Shown: positions 30,068 through 40,509, numbered from the stretch's first letter. The stretch is 64,000 nt of DNA from Planctomycetota bacterium (GCA_026692845.1 JAPLNM010000047.1:62001-126000), one strand, 5' to 3'. A program made the numbers and translations. Notes: a model not told the origin generated them from the letters alone.

Positions 30068-31162
30068 ATGCTCCTGTCGGAAATTGCAAGAAAACAGATC
30101 GAGCAGTTCGCCACAGCCCATGGTTTTCACTCGGTCGGGTTCGTTCCTTGTGAAAATGCGGAGACATTCCCAGAGTTTTGCGACTGGCTCGATCGCGGTT
30201 ACGCAGCGTCGATGGGGTACCTCGAAAAACGCAAAGACGCTTACCGAAATCCCGCCGGCGTTCTTCCCGAATGCCGAACCGCCGTGCTCCTGACACTTCC
30301 CTACCAAGGCCATCCTGGGACAAAATCAGTGATCAAGCAGGGTAGAAAAAGAGACCTACCTGTGCAGTCCGAACCGACGATCGGATCCTATGCAGCCGCT
30401 GCCGAGGATTATCACATCTGGATTCGCAGAAAGCTCAAACCTTTGGTTCGGGAGCTTCATGCCATGTTTCCACAGTGCCAGACGCGCGCCGTAGTCGACA
30501 CGGCCCCCCTTTTAGAGCGGCATTACGCACACCGGGCCGGGCTCGGTTGGATCGGGAAAAATACCATGCTTTTGAATCGACAGATCGGCAGTTATTTTTT
30601 CCTATGCGCGATCCTCACCCAAGCCGACCTAGCAGGCGAGGTTGTACGGCAAGCGACGAGCCATTGCGGAACGTGCACTGCGTGTCTGGACGCATGTCCG
30701 ACTGGGGCCTTCGTCTCGCCTTACGTGCTCGATGCGAATCGGTGCATCAGCTACTGGACCATCGAGCACCAAGGTCAAGTCCCTGAATCCGTACGCCCGT
30801 TGCTTGGACCTTGGATCTTCGGGTGCGACATTTGCCAAATGGTCTGCCCCTGGAATCAACCTACACACGAGACGACTTCGGAAGAAATCAAGCCATTTGC
30901 AGTCGAACAAAAATCCGATTGCTCCCACTGGCTGAGCCTCGATCAAGAGAGCTTCGAGAGGCTATACCGCAACACTCCGTTTTGGAGAACGGGACTTCTA
31001 CGAATGCAACGCAACGCCTTGATCGTCGCTGCCAACCTTCGGGTTCCTACCGCATATCCTTGGATCCAACAGTTCACCAACCATCCGATCCAGGATCTGC
31101 AGGAGCTTGCGCGTTGGGCACTTGAGCAGTACCGCGATGCGACAAACCAAGAGTCGCATTGA
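30068..31162 (+). CDS. queG: Epoxyqueuosine reductase
   Basis: 'RAGLGWIGKNTMLLNRQIGSYFFL', 'CGTCTACLDACPTGAF', 'CDICQMVCPWN'. Confidence 0.95.
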   Translation: MLLSEIARKQIEQFATAHGFHSVGFVPCENAETFPEFCDWLDRGYAASMGYLEKRKDAYRNPAGVLPECRTAVLLTLPYQGHPGTKSVIKQGRKRDLPVQSEPTIGSYAAAAEDYHIWIRRKLKPLVRELHAMFPQCQTRAVVDTAPLLERHYAHRAGLGWIGKNTMLLNRQIGSYFFLCAILTQADLAGEVVRQATSHCGTCTACLDACPTGAFVSPYVLDANRCISYWTIEHQGQVPESVRPLLGPWIFGCDICQMVCPWNQPTHETTSEEIKPFAVEQKSDCSHWLSLDQESFERLYRNTPFWRTGLLRMQRNALIVAANLRVPTAYPWIQQFTNHPIQDLQELARWALEQYRDATNQESH

Positions 31163-31180
31163 CCCAATGGCGGACCAGAG

Positions 31181-31510
31181 CTAGTTGGTCGGTTGCTTTT
31201 TCAGGAGTGCAAAACCGAAGATCCCTGAGCTGTGGCCGTCGGAAAACCGAATACTGTAAGCGTAATTGCCCACCGGATGCATTGAGTCGATCCTCAAAGG
31301 CTGAGCTTCCTGGAGCGGGATCACTTGCAACAATCCTCCGGTCGCTGCGACCTTGCGTTCCTCAACTCCCTTTTGCTTCTCTTTACAGGTCGCACAGGGA
31401 CAAACCGCCCTGAGTTCAACTGGGGTCCATTCGCTAGCTGACGAATCGCTCCATTGGATCTTGATTCCACCCCTCTCCGTACGCTCGATTGAACAAGGAA
31501 TGACGTCCAT
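31181..31510 (-). CDS. DUF971 domain protein
   Basis: 'IKIQWSDSSASEWTPVELRAVCPCATCKE', 'VGNYAYSIRFSDGHSSGIFGFALL'. Confidence 0.8.
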   Translation of the reverse strand: MDVIPCSIERTERGGIKIQWSDSSASEWTPVELRAVCPCATCKEKQKGVEERKVAATGGLLQVIPLQEAQPLRIDSMHPVGNYAYSIRFSDGHSSGIFGFALLKKQPTN

Positions 31511-31633
31511 CGGTCCTGCCCTACTATTCCGCATGAGGTAACTTACGACTAAAATCACAGAGCAATTTAGGGTCGAGTCAAGTACGACGCAATCCACTAC
31601 GCCGATTCAAGGCCGATTCAAGATGGTAGGCAG

Positions 31634-32590
31634 ATGAGCTTTCCCTTCCGACGATTATTCATTGCGGGCCACCAAGGAATGGTTGGGGCATCGGTCTGCC
31701 GATTGATGCAAAGCCAGCATCCGGAAGTCGAATTGGTTGTCAGGTCACGGCAATTGCTTGATTTGCGAGACGCCAGCGAAGTGGATCGGTTTTTTCAAGA
31801 AACAAAACCAGATGCGGTGATTTTTGCAGCCGCCAAAGTCGGTGGTATCCTTGCCAACGCGACGTTCCCAGTCGAGTTTCTTTCCGAGAATGTGCGCATG
31901 GCAATCAACTCCATCGAGTCTGCCCATCGCAGCGGAGTCCAAAGGTTTCTGTTCCTGGGCTCGACATGCATCTATCCCAAGCATGCACCACAACCTTTAT
32001 GCGAACCGAGCCTTCTATCAAGTCCGCTCGAATCGACCAATGAAGCTTACGCGTTGGCAAAAATCGTCGGATTGAAAATGTGCCAGTATTACCGAAGGCA
32101 ATTCGATGCTCTTTACCACAGCGCAATGCCCACGAACCTCTATGGACCAGGCGACAACTACCATCCCGAGCACAGTCATGTTATTCCTGGCCTGCTTCGA
32201 AGGATTCACGAAGCCAAAATCCAGAACTCTCCAACGGTCACCCTGTGGGGAACAGGAACTCCTCGACGCGAGTTCCTCTACGTTGACGACCTTGCCAAGG
32301 CCCTGGTACATCTGTTGACTCTGGAATCGCCGCCCGACTGGATCAACGTCGGAACGGGTCAGGAAATCTCGATTTTGGAGTTGGCCAAGCAAATCGCTCA
32401 GACTGTAGGATACTTGGGAGACTTCGAGTTAGATGCAAGCAAGCCCGACGGAACTCCCCTGAAAAGAACCGATCCGAGCCTCGTTTTTTCCACAGGTTGG
32501 AAACCGCAAATCGAATTGAAAGAAGGCTTAGCTCGCACCTACCGAGATTTTCTAAATCGCATCGAACGCGGGACCCTACGTAGCAATTAA
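31634..32590 (+). CDS. fcl: GDP-L-fucose synthase
   Basis: 'IAGHQGMVGASVCR', 'FLGSTCIYPKHAPQPLCEPSLL', 'YHSAMPTNLYGPGDNYHPEHSHVIPGLLRR'. Confidence 0.93.
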   Translation: MSFPFRRLFIAGHQGMVGASVCRLMQSQHPEVELVVRSRQLLDLRDASEVDRFFQETKPDAVIFAAAKVGGILANATFPVEFLSENVRMAINSIESAHRSGVQRFLFLGSTCIYPKHAPQPLCEPSLLSSPLESTNEAYALAKIVGLKMCQYYRRQFDALYHSAMPTNLYGPGDNYHPEHSHVIPGLLRRIHEAKIQNSPTVTLWGTGTPRREFLYVDDLAKALVHLLTLESPPDWINVGTGQEISILELAKQIAQTVGYLGDFELDASKPDGTPLKRTDPSLVFSTGWKPQIELKEGLARTYRDFLNRIERGTLRSN

Positions 32591-32676
32591 AAGCCAAGGC
32601 AGGTATCCTAACCGTCCGTTTGGGAACGAGTTGACCGGCCATTTCTAAAGAAAGAATCTAAGGAAAGAACGACGCA

Positions 32677-33690
32677 ATGGGTAAATCAGCATTGATTACC
32701 GGGATCACCGGACAAGATGGCTCCTATTTGGCTGAACTGTTGCTCGAGAAAGGATACCTCGTGCATGGACTCGTGCGACGAAGTTCGAGTTTCAGCACCG
32801 GACGCATCGACCACCTCTACAAAGACATTCACGAGAATCCTGGATTGCTCCTGCATTACGGAGATCTAACGGATGGACAAGCCCTGAGCAACTTGGTCCT
32901 GAACCTCGAGCCCGACGAGATCTACAACCTCGGAGCGCAAAGTCATGTTCGTGTCTCTTTCGACCAACCTGTCTACACCTTGATGACCGACGGAGTCGGA
33001 GCTTTGAATGTTCTCGAAGCGGCAAGAATCCTCAATCAGAAAAAGCCGGTACGAGTGTACCAAGCCAGCTCCTCGGAAATGTACGGAGCGGTCCTCGAAA
33101 CGCCTCAAAAAGAGTCTACTCCCTTCAACCCACAGAGCCCTTACGCCTGCGCCAAGGTCTATGCGTTCTTCCAAACGGTCAACTACCGCAGGAGCTACGA
33201 TCTGTTTGCCTGCAATGGAATCTTGTTCAACCATGAGTCGCCCCGACGCGGGGAAACCTTCGTCACGAGAAAAATCACCCGCGCCGCTACCCGAATCAAA
33301 TTGGGGCTGCAGAAAAAACTATTCCTAGGCAACCTCGATGCAAAAAGAGACTGGGGATACGCCAAGGATTATGTCGAAGCGATGTGGCTGATGCTCCAGC
33401 ATAACCAACCCGATGACTTCGTTATCGCCACTGGAAACACCTACTCGATCCGAGAATTCCTACAGATGGTCTTCTCAAAACTCGAACTAGATTGGCAGAA
33501 ATTCGTCGAAATCGACCCTCGCTATTTCCGACCAGCAGAAGTCGAACTCTTGCTCGGAGACCCCTCGAAAGCCAAGAATTCCCTCGGTTGGACCTCGAAA
33601 ACATCCTTGGACCAACTTGCATCCATCATGGTCGAACATGACCTTGAATTGGCAAAACGTGAGCAACACAACCAGTCGTTCCAACAGTAG
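32677..33690 (+). CDS. gmd: GDP-mannose 4,6-dehydratase
   Basis: '[44 protein letters not shown]', 'SSSEMYG', 'YACAK', '[16 protein letters not shown]'. Confidence 0.95.
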   Translation: MGKSALITGITGQDGSYLAELLLEKGYLVHGLVRRSSSFSTGRIDHLYKDIHENPGLLLHYGDLTDGQALSNLVLNLEPDEIYNLGAQSHVRVSFDQPVYTLMTDGVGALNVLEAARILNQKKPVRVYQASSSEMYGAVLETPQKESTPFNPQSPYACAKVYAFFQTVNYRRSYDLFACNGILFNHESPRRGETFVTRKITRAATRIKLGLQKKLFLGNLDAKRDWGYAKDYVEAMWLMLQHNQPDDFVIATGNTYSIREFLQMVFSKLELDWQKFVEIDPRYFRPAEVELLLGDPSKAKNSLGWTSKTSLDQLASIMVEHDLELAKREQHNQSFQQ

Positions 33691-33717
33691 CTCTGCTTCG
33701 ATCCCTGGACTTCAACC

Positions 33718-34710
33718 ATGCGCGCAGTCATCACCGGAATCACCGGCCAAGATGGTTCGTACCTGACCGACTTGCTCCTTGCCAAAGGCTATGAAGTCCA
33801 CGGAATCGTTCGTCGCAGTAGTAACCTCCAACGACCAAGGTTGGATCAACAGGTTCACGATCATTCGATCTATGGAAAGCGACTGTTCCTTCACTACTCC
33901 GACCTTACCGATACGACCTCGCTTCGACGCATCCTCAATCGTATCGTCCCTGATGAGTTCTATCACCTCGCAGGCCAATCTCATGTGGGACTGAGCTTTG
34001 AAATCCCTGAAAGCACCTGCGAATTGACCGCTATGGGAACCTTGCGTATCCTGGAAATCCTCCGAGACGTGTCCCCATCCCCGCGTTTCCTCCACGCCAG
34101 CAGCCGTGAAATTTTCGGGACACCCGTCTATGCTCCCCAAAACGAAGATACCCCGCTTAATCCAAACTCCCCTTACGGTGCCGCAAAGGCCTTTGCCAAC
34201 CAACTAGTCAAGATCTACCGCGACTCGCTCGGGCTCTTCGGCTGCAACGCGATTTGCTATAACCACGAAAGCCCCCGCCGAGCGGAAAATTTCGTCACCC
34301 GAAAAATTAGCATCGCTGCTGCCTCTATCAAACTAGGGCTCCAAAAGGAGTTGGTTCTCGGCAGTATCGATTCAACTCGAGACTGGGGTTGCGCTCCGGA
34401 ATTCGTCGAAGCCATGTGGCTGATGCTCCAGCAGCCAACCCCCAAAGACTATATCCTCGCCACAGGAAAAACGCATTCCGTTCGCGAGTTCCTCGAACTT
34501 GCTTTTCAACATGTCGGACTCAATTGGCAAGAATACTACCGCCATGACCCTAGGTTTCAACGCCCTGTCGAGCCAGAAAACCTAAGGGGTGACGCAAGCC
34601 GAGCTATGGTCGAACTTGGCTGGAAACCAAAAATTTCCCTAGCTCAACTAGCAGCGATGATGGTCGACCATGACTTGCATCGACTCAAACATTCGATGCG
34701 TCAAGAATAA
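33718..34710 (+). CDS. GDP-mannose 4,6-dehydratase paralogue (divergent)
   Basis: '[43 protein letters not shown]', 'ASSREIFG', 'YGAAK', 'NHESPRRAENFVTRKI'. Confidence 0.88.
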   Translation: MRAVITGITGQDGSYLTDLLLAKGYEVHGIVRRSSNLQRPRLDQQVHDHSIYGKRLFLHYSDLTDTTSLRRILNRIVPDEFYHLAGQSHVGLSFEIPESTCELTAMGTLRILEILRDVSPSPRFLHASSREIFGTPVYAPQNEDTPLNPNSPYGAAKAFANQLVKIYRDSLGLFGCNAICYNHESPRRAENFVTRKISIAAASIKLGLQKELVLGSIDSTRDWGCAPEFVEAMWLMLQQPTPKDYILATGKTHSVREFLELAFQHVGLNWQEYYRHDPRFQRPVEPENLRGDASRAMVELGWKPKISLAQLAAMMVDHDLHRLKHSMRQE

Positions 34711-34721
34711 CAGTGCACTGT

Positions 34722-36158
34722 CTAAGGCCCTTTCGGATCAATCGATCCGTCGCCTAGTTGCCATCGCTGCATTCGCTGATGATATTCACCCTGCTCCTTA
34801 GAAGCCTCCTGCATGAATCCAAGCAGCGGATTGGCAATTCCCATTGCCTCCTTTTCGTAACGACCGGCCTGCTCAAAGTGCCAATCTCTGGACGTATCGT
34901 CCCCTAAAAGCCCCTTGCAAAACGCAAGACTCAAATGGACCATCGGCAAATCCAAGCCCTCAACAAGCCATTGATTGAACTCTTTTTGCAATCCTAATAG
35001 CTCCTCTTGAGGCCGAAGCAAACTCCTAGCCATTACGTCTTGAACTCTCGGACTAGCACCACTGGTACGGAGAATTTTCACTAAGCAATAGGCTAGCTCT
35101 CGGAGGTCTCTAGGCTCTCTTAAGGCTGCTTCCGTTCGTCGTTCAAGGAACGCTCGATAAGCATCGATCGATTCCTTGTCACGACGGATCTTATACCCTT
35201 CGATATGGACCACCTCTGCCCTGCCCCACTCCCCGAGCATCTCATAGATGGACGTAAGCTGATTGCGGAGGGCACGATTCCATGGATCGGAACGCAATTG
35301 CTCAGCGATGCGAGCGGCCCCCGTTTTCAAAACAAACTCGCGCTCTTGGTCCTTTCCGAGTTTCTTCAACAAGGCTCCGAATCCGACACTCTGAAAGGCA
35401 TCGGCCTCCCAAACCGCCCGATACTTAGATTCCGCATCTTCCAAGCGACCATCCCAGTATGCCTTCATCGATTCGAGCACCGCCATTTGTCCAACGCTCA
35501 CCCCGGAGGCTCTCTCCAAATGCCAATCGAAGTCATCGAGAAGCTCCCGTCGCTCGGATGCATCTACCTTGGATTCCTCCAAGTTCCCTAAACACTGACT
35601 TGCTCTCCAAAAATGCGCTATCCCCAGTCCCGTCGAATCCCTCGGAGATAGACGCTCGAGAATTCGTTCGGCGGTTACTGCATTTCCATTTTGAATCTCA
35701 ACCAAAGAGTAAAGAAATTTTCGATCCGCGTTGGCAAACTCCGAATCACCAATCCACCGCATCGCAGCCCGAACTCCCCGGGATCCATCCTGCTTGGTAT
35801 AAGCATTCTGGACACGAGCAAGGTACCGGTTTAGGATCCGTTCGCGATTGAACGCAATGAGCAAAGATCCAGTGACCACGGTCAAGCCTAACAAACAAAA
35901 AGGGATACTCCAGAGGAACTGCCTTCGTCGCTGCCCACGGTAGAAAAATCCTGCGACCGGATAACTGACAAAGCTAGCGACAAACCCAAAAAATTGAGAT
36001 AGCCTACGACGCAACGCCCCGTAGATTCCAACCGGCCGATCCAAGTCCTCGAAATTTCCTCGATCCAAGAAACTCCCGAAGAACCTAAGTGCAATTTCCA
36101 AAATATCGGAAATCCAAGCGATGGTTCGTACTGGCAGATCCGCTAGGAATCGAAGCAT
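34722..36158 (-). CDS. TM-anchored TPR-like protein, partner of exosortase-like gene 1
   Basis: One TM after a roughly 80-aa N-terminal region ('FLWSIPFCLLGLTVVTGSLLIAF'), then alpha-helical repeats; 12 bp downstream of the exosortase-like gene. Confidence 0.65.
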   Translation of the reverse strand: MLRFLADLPVRTIAWISDILEIALRFFGSFLDRGNFEDLDRPVGIYGALRRRLSQFFGFVASFVSYPVAGFFYRGQRRRQFLWSIPFCLLGLTVVTGSLLIAFNRERILNRYLARVQNAYTKQDGSRGVRAAMRWIGDSEFANADRKFLYSLVEIQNGNAVTAERILERLSPRDSTGLGIAHFWRASQCLGNLEESKVDASERRELLDDFDWHLERASGVSVGQMAVLESMKAYWDGRLEDAESKYRAVWEADAFQSVGFGALLKKLGKDQEREFVLKTGAARIAEQLRSDPWNRALRNQLTSIYEMLGEWGRAEVVHIEGYKIRRDKESIDAYRAFLERRTEAALREPRDLRELAYCLVKILRTSGASPRVQDVMARSLLRPQEELLGLQKEFNQWLVEGLDLPMVHLSLAFCKGLLGDDTSRDWHFEQAGRYEKEAMGIANPLLGFMQEASKEQGEYHQRMQRWQLGDGSIDPKGP

Positions 36159-36170
36159 GGAACACCCCCC

Positions 36171-37691
36171 CTACGGATTCTTACCATCAATGGCCGCGCC
36201 GAACCGTAACTGTTGTTCGATCGCTTGGACCATTCTTGCATGGAGATCTTGTTGCTCTTTGCGTTGCTTTTGAGAAATCGGACGTACCGACTCTAGAACC
36301 AACGAAACCTGCACGAGCGGTCCGGCCAAGGAACTATCCCCAAGGACACGAATCCCCTTGGTCACCACATAACCTTCTTCAACAATCGATCGCTTCATCT
36401 CGAAGGAAGAACTACCGTTTTCGGCCGGAACCACTCGGTCGATCTTCCAGCCATACCAACGCCACAACCAATCGAGTTTTGGCAAACGTAACCAGATTCC
36501 GTCCACACGAAGCTTCATCGTCCCGTTCAGGCTTTCGGCTGGGGTCAACTCCCATTCCCGATGAGTCCAACTCGGAGTGTGTCGAAAATGAGCACTAAAA
36601 TTTTCCGCCGACTCCGTCGCTGGTCCGATCGTCCATCCCGCGACGCTCGGATCAAGCCGCAATGATTCCACAGCAGCGGTTGCAGCTGCTTGTCCAACAT
36701 CCAAACCATGGCCCCACTGATTCCTAGAGATCGACCACCCACCGAGCCCCACGATTCCCAGCAAAACGCTCCATGCGGCAAACGAAGAAATCCTCGATTC
36801 GCGGTTATCAAGATCGCTCGACAATTCATGCCCTTGGGTTTCTTTGGAACTCTCCTGATCCTTATCGTTAGCTTGGTCTGAAAACGCCGAATAGAACTGG
36901 TCTCCGCTCCAGGTAAGAAACAATACGCTCAGCATGATGACTAGCGGAAGTGCTCCTAGATCCCAACTGACCTTTGCCTCCTGCCCGTCCTGGATAAATG
37001 CGTGATACGCGATGCGCGAACCGTCGGCAACGATCGACCAGAACAAACATGCAACCAGTAAGTACAGGCAACGAAAGATTGGATACCGTCTGAAAAAACC
37101 ATAGGTCATCACCAACAAAACACAAGGATAGGTGAACCGGAGCCCGGAGCAGGCGTCATTTTCAAGGAAATCGGTACTAACTAAACCGAGCACATTCCCC
37201 TTGGCAAAGTAAAAAACCTTGCCAAGATCCAAAATCGATCCTGCAAAACTGCTCGCAAGCCATTGCCCAATCGAATGCATTTCAGGCGCCATTTTCCATA
37301 AAGCCCAGGGCACCATACTGAGCAGCAATCCCATGTGCAACAGCCGTCTCGACGAGAAACCCATCAATAACGCCATGGTTGCACTCAAACAAAACCCGGT
37401 TCCTCGCCAAACCCAAACCGCGTCATCGCTGAGAACTCCCCAAAGACTTGCGATCAAGGCAGCCAACAGAACACCAAGCAAAAATCTAGCAGGAATGCTT
37501 GGTTGGTTTGCGCTCGTCTGAGGTCCTTGGAAACCGATTCCCGTCAAAACCAAAAATGCAACCCCCAGAAGCATTACGAACAATTCGAACCAAAGCCCAG
37601 CAAAACCGATTTGATTCAAAATCAATCGAATCGCAGGAACATGGACCGCCATTGCTACCAATAGCAGCGCAACTGTGACCTTTTTATCCAT
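36171..37691 (-). CDS. Exosortase/archaeosortase-family protein with C-terminal EpsI-like extension, third catalytic residue apparently missing
   Basis: Polytopic N-half; 'ENDACSGLRFTYP' (Cys motif), 'FWSIVADGSRIAYHAF' (Arg motif), no H-x-x-x-G at the expected distance. ATG at 37691 preferred. Confidence 0.75.
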   Translation of the reverse strand: MDKKVTVALLLVAMAVHVPAIRLILNQIGFAGLWFELFVMLLGVAFLVLTGIGFQGPQTSANQPSIPARFLLGVLLAALIASLWGVLSDDAVWVWRGTGFCLSATMALLMGFSSRRLLHMGLLLSMVPWALWKMAPEMHSIGQWLASSFAGSILDLGKVFYFAKGNVLGLVSTDFLENDACSGLRFTYPCVLLVMTYGFFRRYPIFRCLYLLVACLFWSIVADGSRIAYHAFIQDGQEAKVSWDLGALPLVIMLSVLFLTWSGDQFYSAFSDQANDKDQESSKETQGHELSSDLDNRESRISSFAAWSVLLGIVGLGGWSISRNQWGHGLDVGQAAATAAVESLRLDPSVAGWTIGPATESAENFSAHFRHTPSWTHREWELTPAESLNGTMKLRVDGIWLRLPKLDWLWRWYGWKIDRVVPAENGSSSFEMKRSIVEEGYVVTKGIRVLGDSSLAGPLVQVSLVLESVRPISQKQRKEQQDLHARMVQAIEQQLRFGAAIDGKNP

Positions 37692-37735
37692 TTGACCAAT
37701 CACCGTTCAACAAAGGCTAATCCCATCGTTCAAAT

Positions 37736-37765
37736 AAAAGACGCGTCGATTAAGACGCGTCTTTT
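37736..37765. terminator. Bidirectional intrinsic-terminator-like hairpin
   Basis: Perfect 12-bp arms AAAAGACGCGTC / GACGCGTCTTTT with 6-nt loop GATTAA, in the intergenic gap between the wzc-like and exosortase-like genes. Confidence 0.75.
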
Positions 37766-37824
37766 GATAAAAAATCCCGATTCAATCTTGCTTTGCAAAA
37801 TCAACGCAACCAACTGCTGACCAT

Positions 37825-40308
37825 TTAGGATCCTCGGTCGCTCGACATGCGATCCTCGGCCCGCACCTTATCAGAATAATCCGAATACTTCTTGTCGTAA
37901 TATTTTTTGTACGAATATCCGTTGTAGTAAGCACCACGATAGTACGTTCCGTACTCATTGTAATAGAGGTTTTCGTCCATTCCGTTGACGATCACGCCGA
38001 TCAGATTCCCATTGACCATGCTCAAGCGGCTCTTGGCCTTGTGGGCCGACAGTACCACACCACGGCGAATTCGAAGTACCATAACAATTCCATCGACCAG
38101 CCCACATATCGAGGTGGCATCCGCAACGGGAATCACAGGTGGAGAATCGATCAGAATGAAATCGAATCGATTACGGAGTTCCAGGATGAACTCCAGGAAA
38201 GACTGCGATGCTACGAGCTCTCCAGGATTTTTAGGACGGCCACCTGTGGTCACCAACCAAAGATTCTTCTGAAAGTCACAGGGCCTGAGCGCCTCATCGA
38301 GCGTGCATTGTCCCTCGAAATACTGCATCCCACCGGGCTCGAATTGGACTCCAAAGTTTTGCTGAACTCGGGGTCGGCGGTAGTCCGCATCTACCAAACA
38401 CACACGCTTATTGGTCTGTGCTAACGAAAGCGCTAGATTCGCAATCGTGGTCGATTTTCCATCGCCTGGAGATGGACTTGTGAACATAAAGACCTTCCCA
38501 CCATTTTGGGCGGCCGTAAACAACAGCGATGTGCGAGCCGCCCGGAAGGACTCCGATACCGATGAATTCGGCTGGTGGGCAGCTACAAGCATGGGAGAAC
38601 CGGCAAACCCTGCAGGAACCTTAGATTTTTTAATTCTCGGTATCTTGCACAACACCGGTGTGTTGAGATTCTCCTGAATATCAATCGGTGTGCGATACGC
38701 CAGATCCGAGTGATCGATCAGCACCGCAAGTCCACAACCGAGCAAACCGCCTAAAGCCAGCCCACCGAGCAGAAATTTCCAGAGCTTCGGAAAAACTTGG
38801 CTTGGATACGAGGCTTCATCGATAATTTTCACTCGCGTCGATGAGTAAGAGTTGGACATGGCCCGCATCGCCGATAGCCGCTCTAAAATCTGTCCAACCG
38901 TGTTGCGTCGTTCTTCGATCTGATCCCTCAACATGTTCACTTCGGTGATGTCCCCTGCAATCACTTTAGACTTTTCCGTCAATTCGGCGATATCCTCCGC
39001 AATTCGATCCATGTTGTACTTCGAACGCTCTCGTTGATTCGATAAAGATGCAGCGTAGAGCTGCAAAATATCGCTGTCCCTGGTTCGAACCTCCTTGGAC
39101 AATGCAGCCGCATACAACTGCAATAATTCGCTGTCTGCGTTCTGAGTCCGCTTGGCTAACTCCTCACCTTTCTTTTCAATATCCTGTTCGCTTGTCAAAA
39201 AACCTCGTAGCGTTTCCAACTCCTGATTCAGTCGATTGCGAGTTGCCACTGCAGCCTGGTACTTCGCTTCCACAAACTCCACCTGAGGATGCTTTGCCCC
39301 ATAACGGGACATCGCCTCTGCGCGTTCGGAATCCATCGAAACAACGTCGCCATTGGCCGATTCCATTCGCTGCTCGTAACGCGTTAGCCGGAGCCTGTCC
39401 TCCTCGGACATTCCGTTGAGGAAGTCCATGCCCCGATCTTGTTTATCCAAGTTGAAGTACTTTCGCCCCTCGATGACTGCAAGCCTCAGCAGGTCATCCC
39501 TTTGGGTTGCCGGATCCATAGCAGTTCGCAACTGCTCGAGTTGCTGATCTGCATCGCGAAATTCCAAAAGGAGGTCATCTCTCTCTAATCGCAGCTTCTC
39601 GATCTCGGAAACATAAGGATTTACCCACCGCCCCTTGTCGTTCTCAGCCGTCAAATTAAGCTCTTTGAGCAACTGATAGTATCGGTCCTGATCCACCTTC
39701 TGGTCATCGACCAGCGAACGCTGCAATCGCTCAATCAACTCTACAGATTCCTTGCCAGATATCTCCGAATCCTTCTCGATCGCGGAAATATAGGAAGCCA
39801 CCACCTGGTTCAAGATACCAGGCAAATCCTCCTTGACCTTACCCTCGCAAATGATCTCCAGGGCATCGGATGAGAGATCTTTACCCACCGGCGAGATCGT
39901 CAACATATCGCGCAGATCCACAATCGGTGAGTCAACACTTTGAAACGTTGCGAGCTTGTCCAACTGGCCATTGCGGATCGCCTCGGCAAGGACCATCTGC
40001 CCGGAAAGCAGCACCCGATGCTTCTCTAAAGAAACTGCCTGCGGCACAACCTCTCCATTAATTACGCTCGGAGGGGCTTGGACAAAAAGCATCAGCTTCA
40101 TGACCGAGGCGTACACTGGTGTGACCTGAGTGTAGAGCAAGCTAGCGATCGCCGCGCCGAGCACCGACAAGAGCACAATCACAGACTTTCGACGCCATAA
40201 CGCACCGTAAAAATCGATTGTTGGCATCGGGGGTTCGTCCGATAAATTGGACCCGCGACCAATCGACCCAGAATCGTCGAAACCGTACTGCAAATTAGGC
40301 TTATCCAT
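37825..40308 (-). CDS. wzc: Polysaccharide co-polymerase/BY-kinase (Wzc-type tyrosine autokinase)
   Basis: Wzz-like N-terminus; Walker A 'SPSPGDGKST', A' 'VCLVDADYRRP', B 'FILIDSPP'; Tyr-rich C-terminal tail. Confidence 0.93.
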   Translation of the reverse strand: MDKPNLQYGFDDSGSIGRGSNLSDEPPMPTIDFYGALWRRKSVIVLLSVLGAAIASLLYTQVTPVYASVMKLMLFVQAPPSVINGEVVPQAVSLEKHRVLLSGQMVLAEAIRNGQLDKLATFQSVDSPIVDLRDMLTISPVGKDLSSDALEIICEGKVKEDLPGILNQVVASYISAIEKDSEISGKESVELIERLQRSLVDDQKVDQDRYYQLLKELNLTAENDKGRWVNPYVSEIEKLRLERDDLLLEFRDADQQLEQLRTAMDPATQRDDLLRLAVIEGRKYFNLDKQDRGMDFLNGMSEEDRLRLTRYEQRMESANGDVVSMDSERAEAMSRYGAKHPQVEFVEAKYQAAVATRNRLNQELETLRGFLTSEQDIEKKGEELAKRTQNADSELLQLYAAALSKEVRTRDSDILQLYAASLSNQRERSKYNMDRIAEDIAELTEKSKVIAGDITEVNMLRDQIEERRNTVGQILERLSAMRAMSNSYSSTRVKIIDEASYPSQVFPKLWKFLLGGLALGGLLGCGLAVLIDHSDLAYRTPIDIQENLNTPVLCKIPRIKKSKVPAGFAGSPMLVAAHQPNSSVSESFRAARTSLLFTAAQNGGKVFMFTSPSPGDGKSTTIANLALSLAQTNKRVCLVDADYRRPRVQQNFGVQFEPGGMQYFEGQCTLDEALRPCDFQKNLWLVTTGGRPKNPGELVASQSFLEFILELRNRFDFILIDSPPVIPVADATSICGLVDGIVMVLRIRRGVVLSAHKAKSRLSMVNGNLIGVIVNGMDENLYYNEYGTYYRGAYYNGYSYKKYYDKKYSDYSDKVRAEDRMSSDRGS

Positions 40309-40509
40309 ACTCGACCGCCCTTGCCCCTATGGGAGCATTTCGACCCCTGCCGTTTCCCACAGAACCCTCAAAGCTAGCTTTTCGCCATCTGCGGGTTTAT
40401 CTTAGGAAATCCAACTCCGAATGTCTACTCGAATCGGCGATTCGACCAAGCTCCCTGCAATGCAACCGGCCAAGGGCCAGCACAAAAGCCCTCATTTCCT
40501 CAAAGCTTC

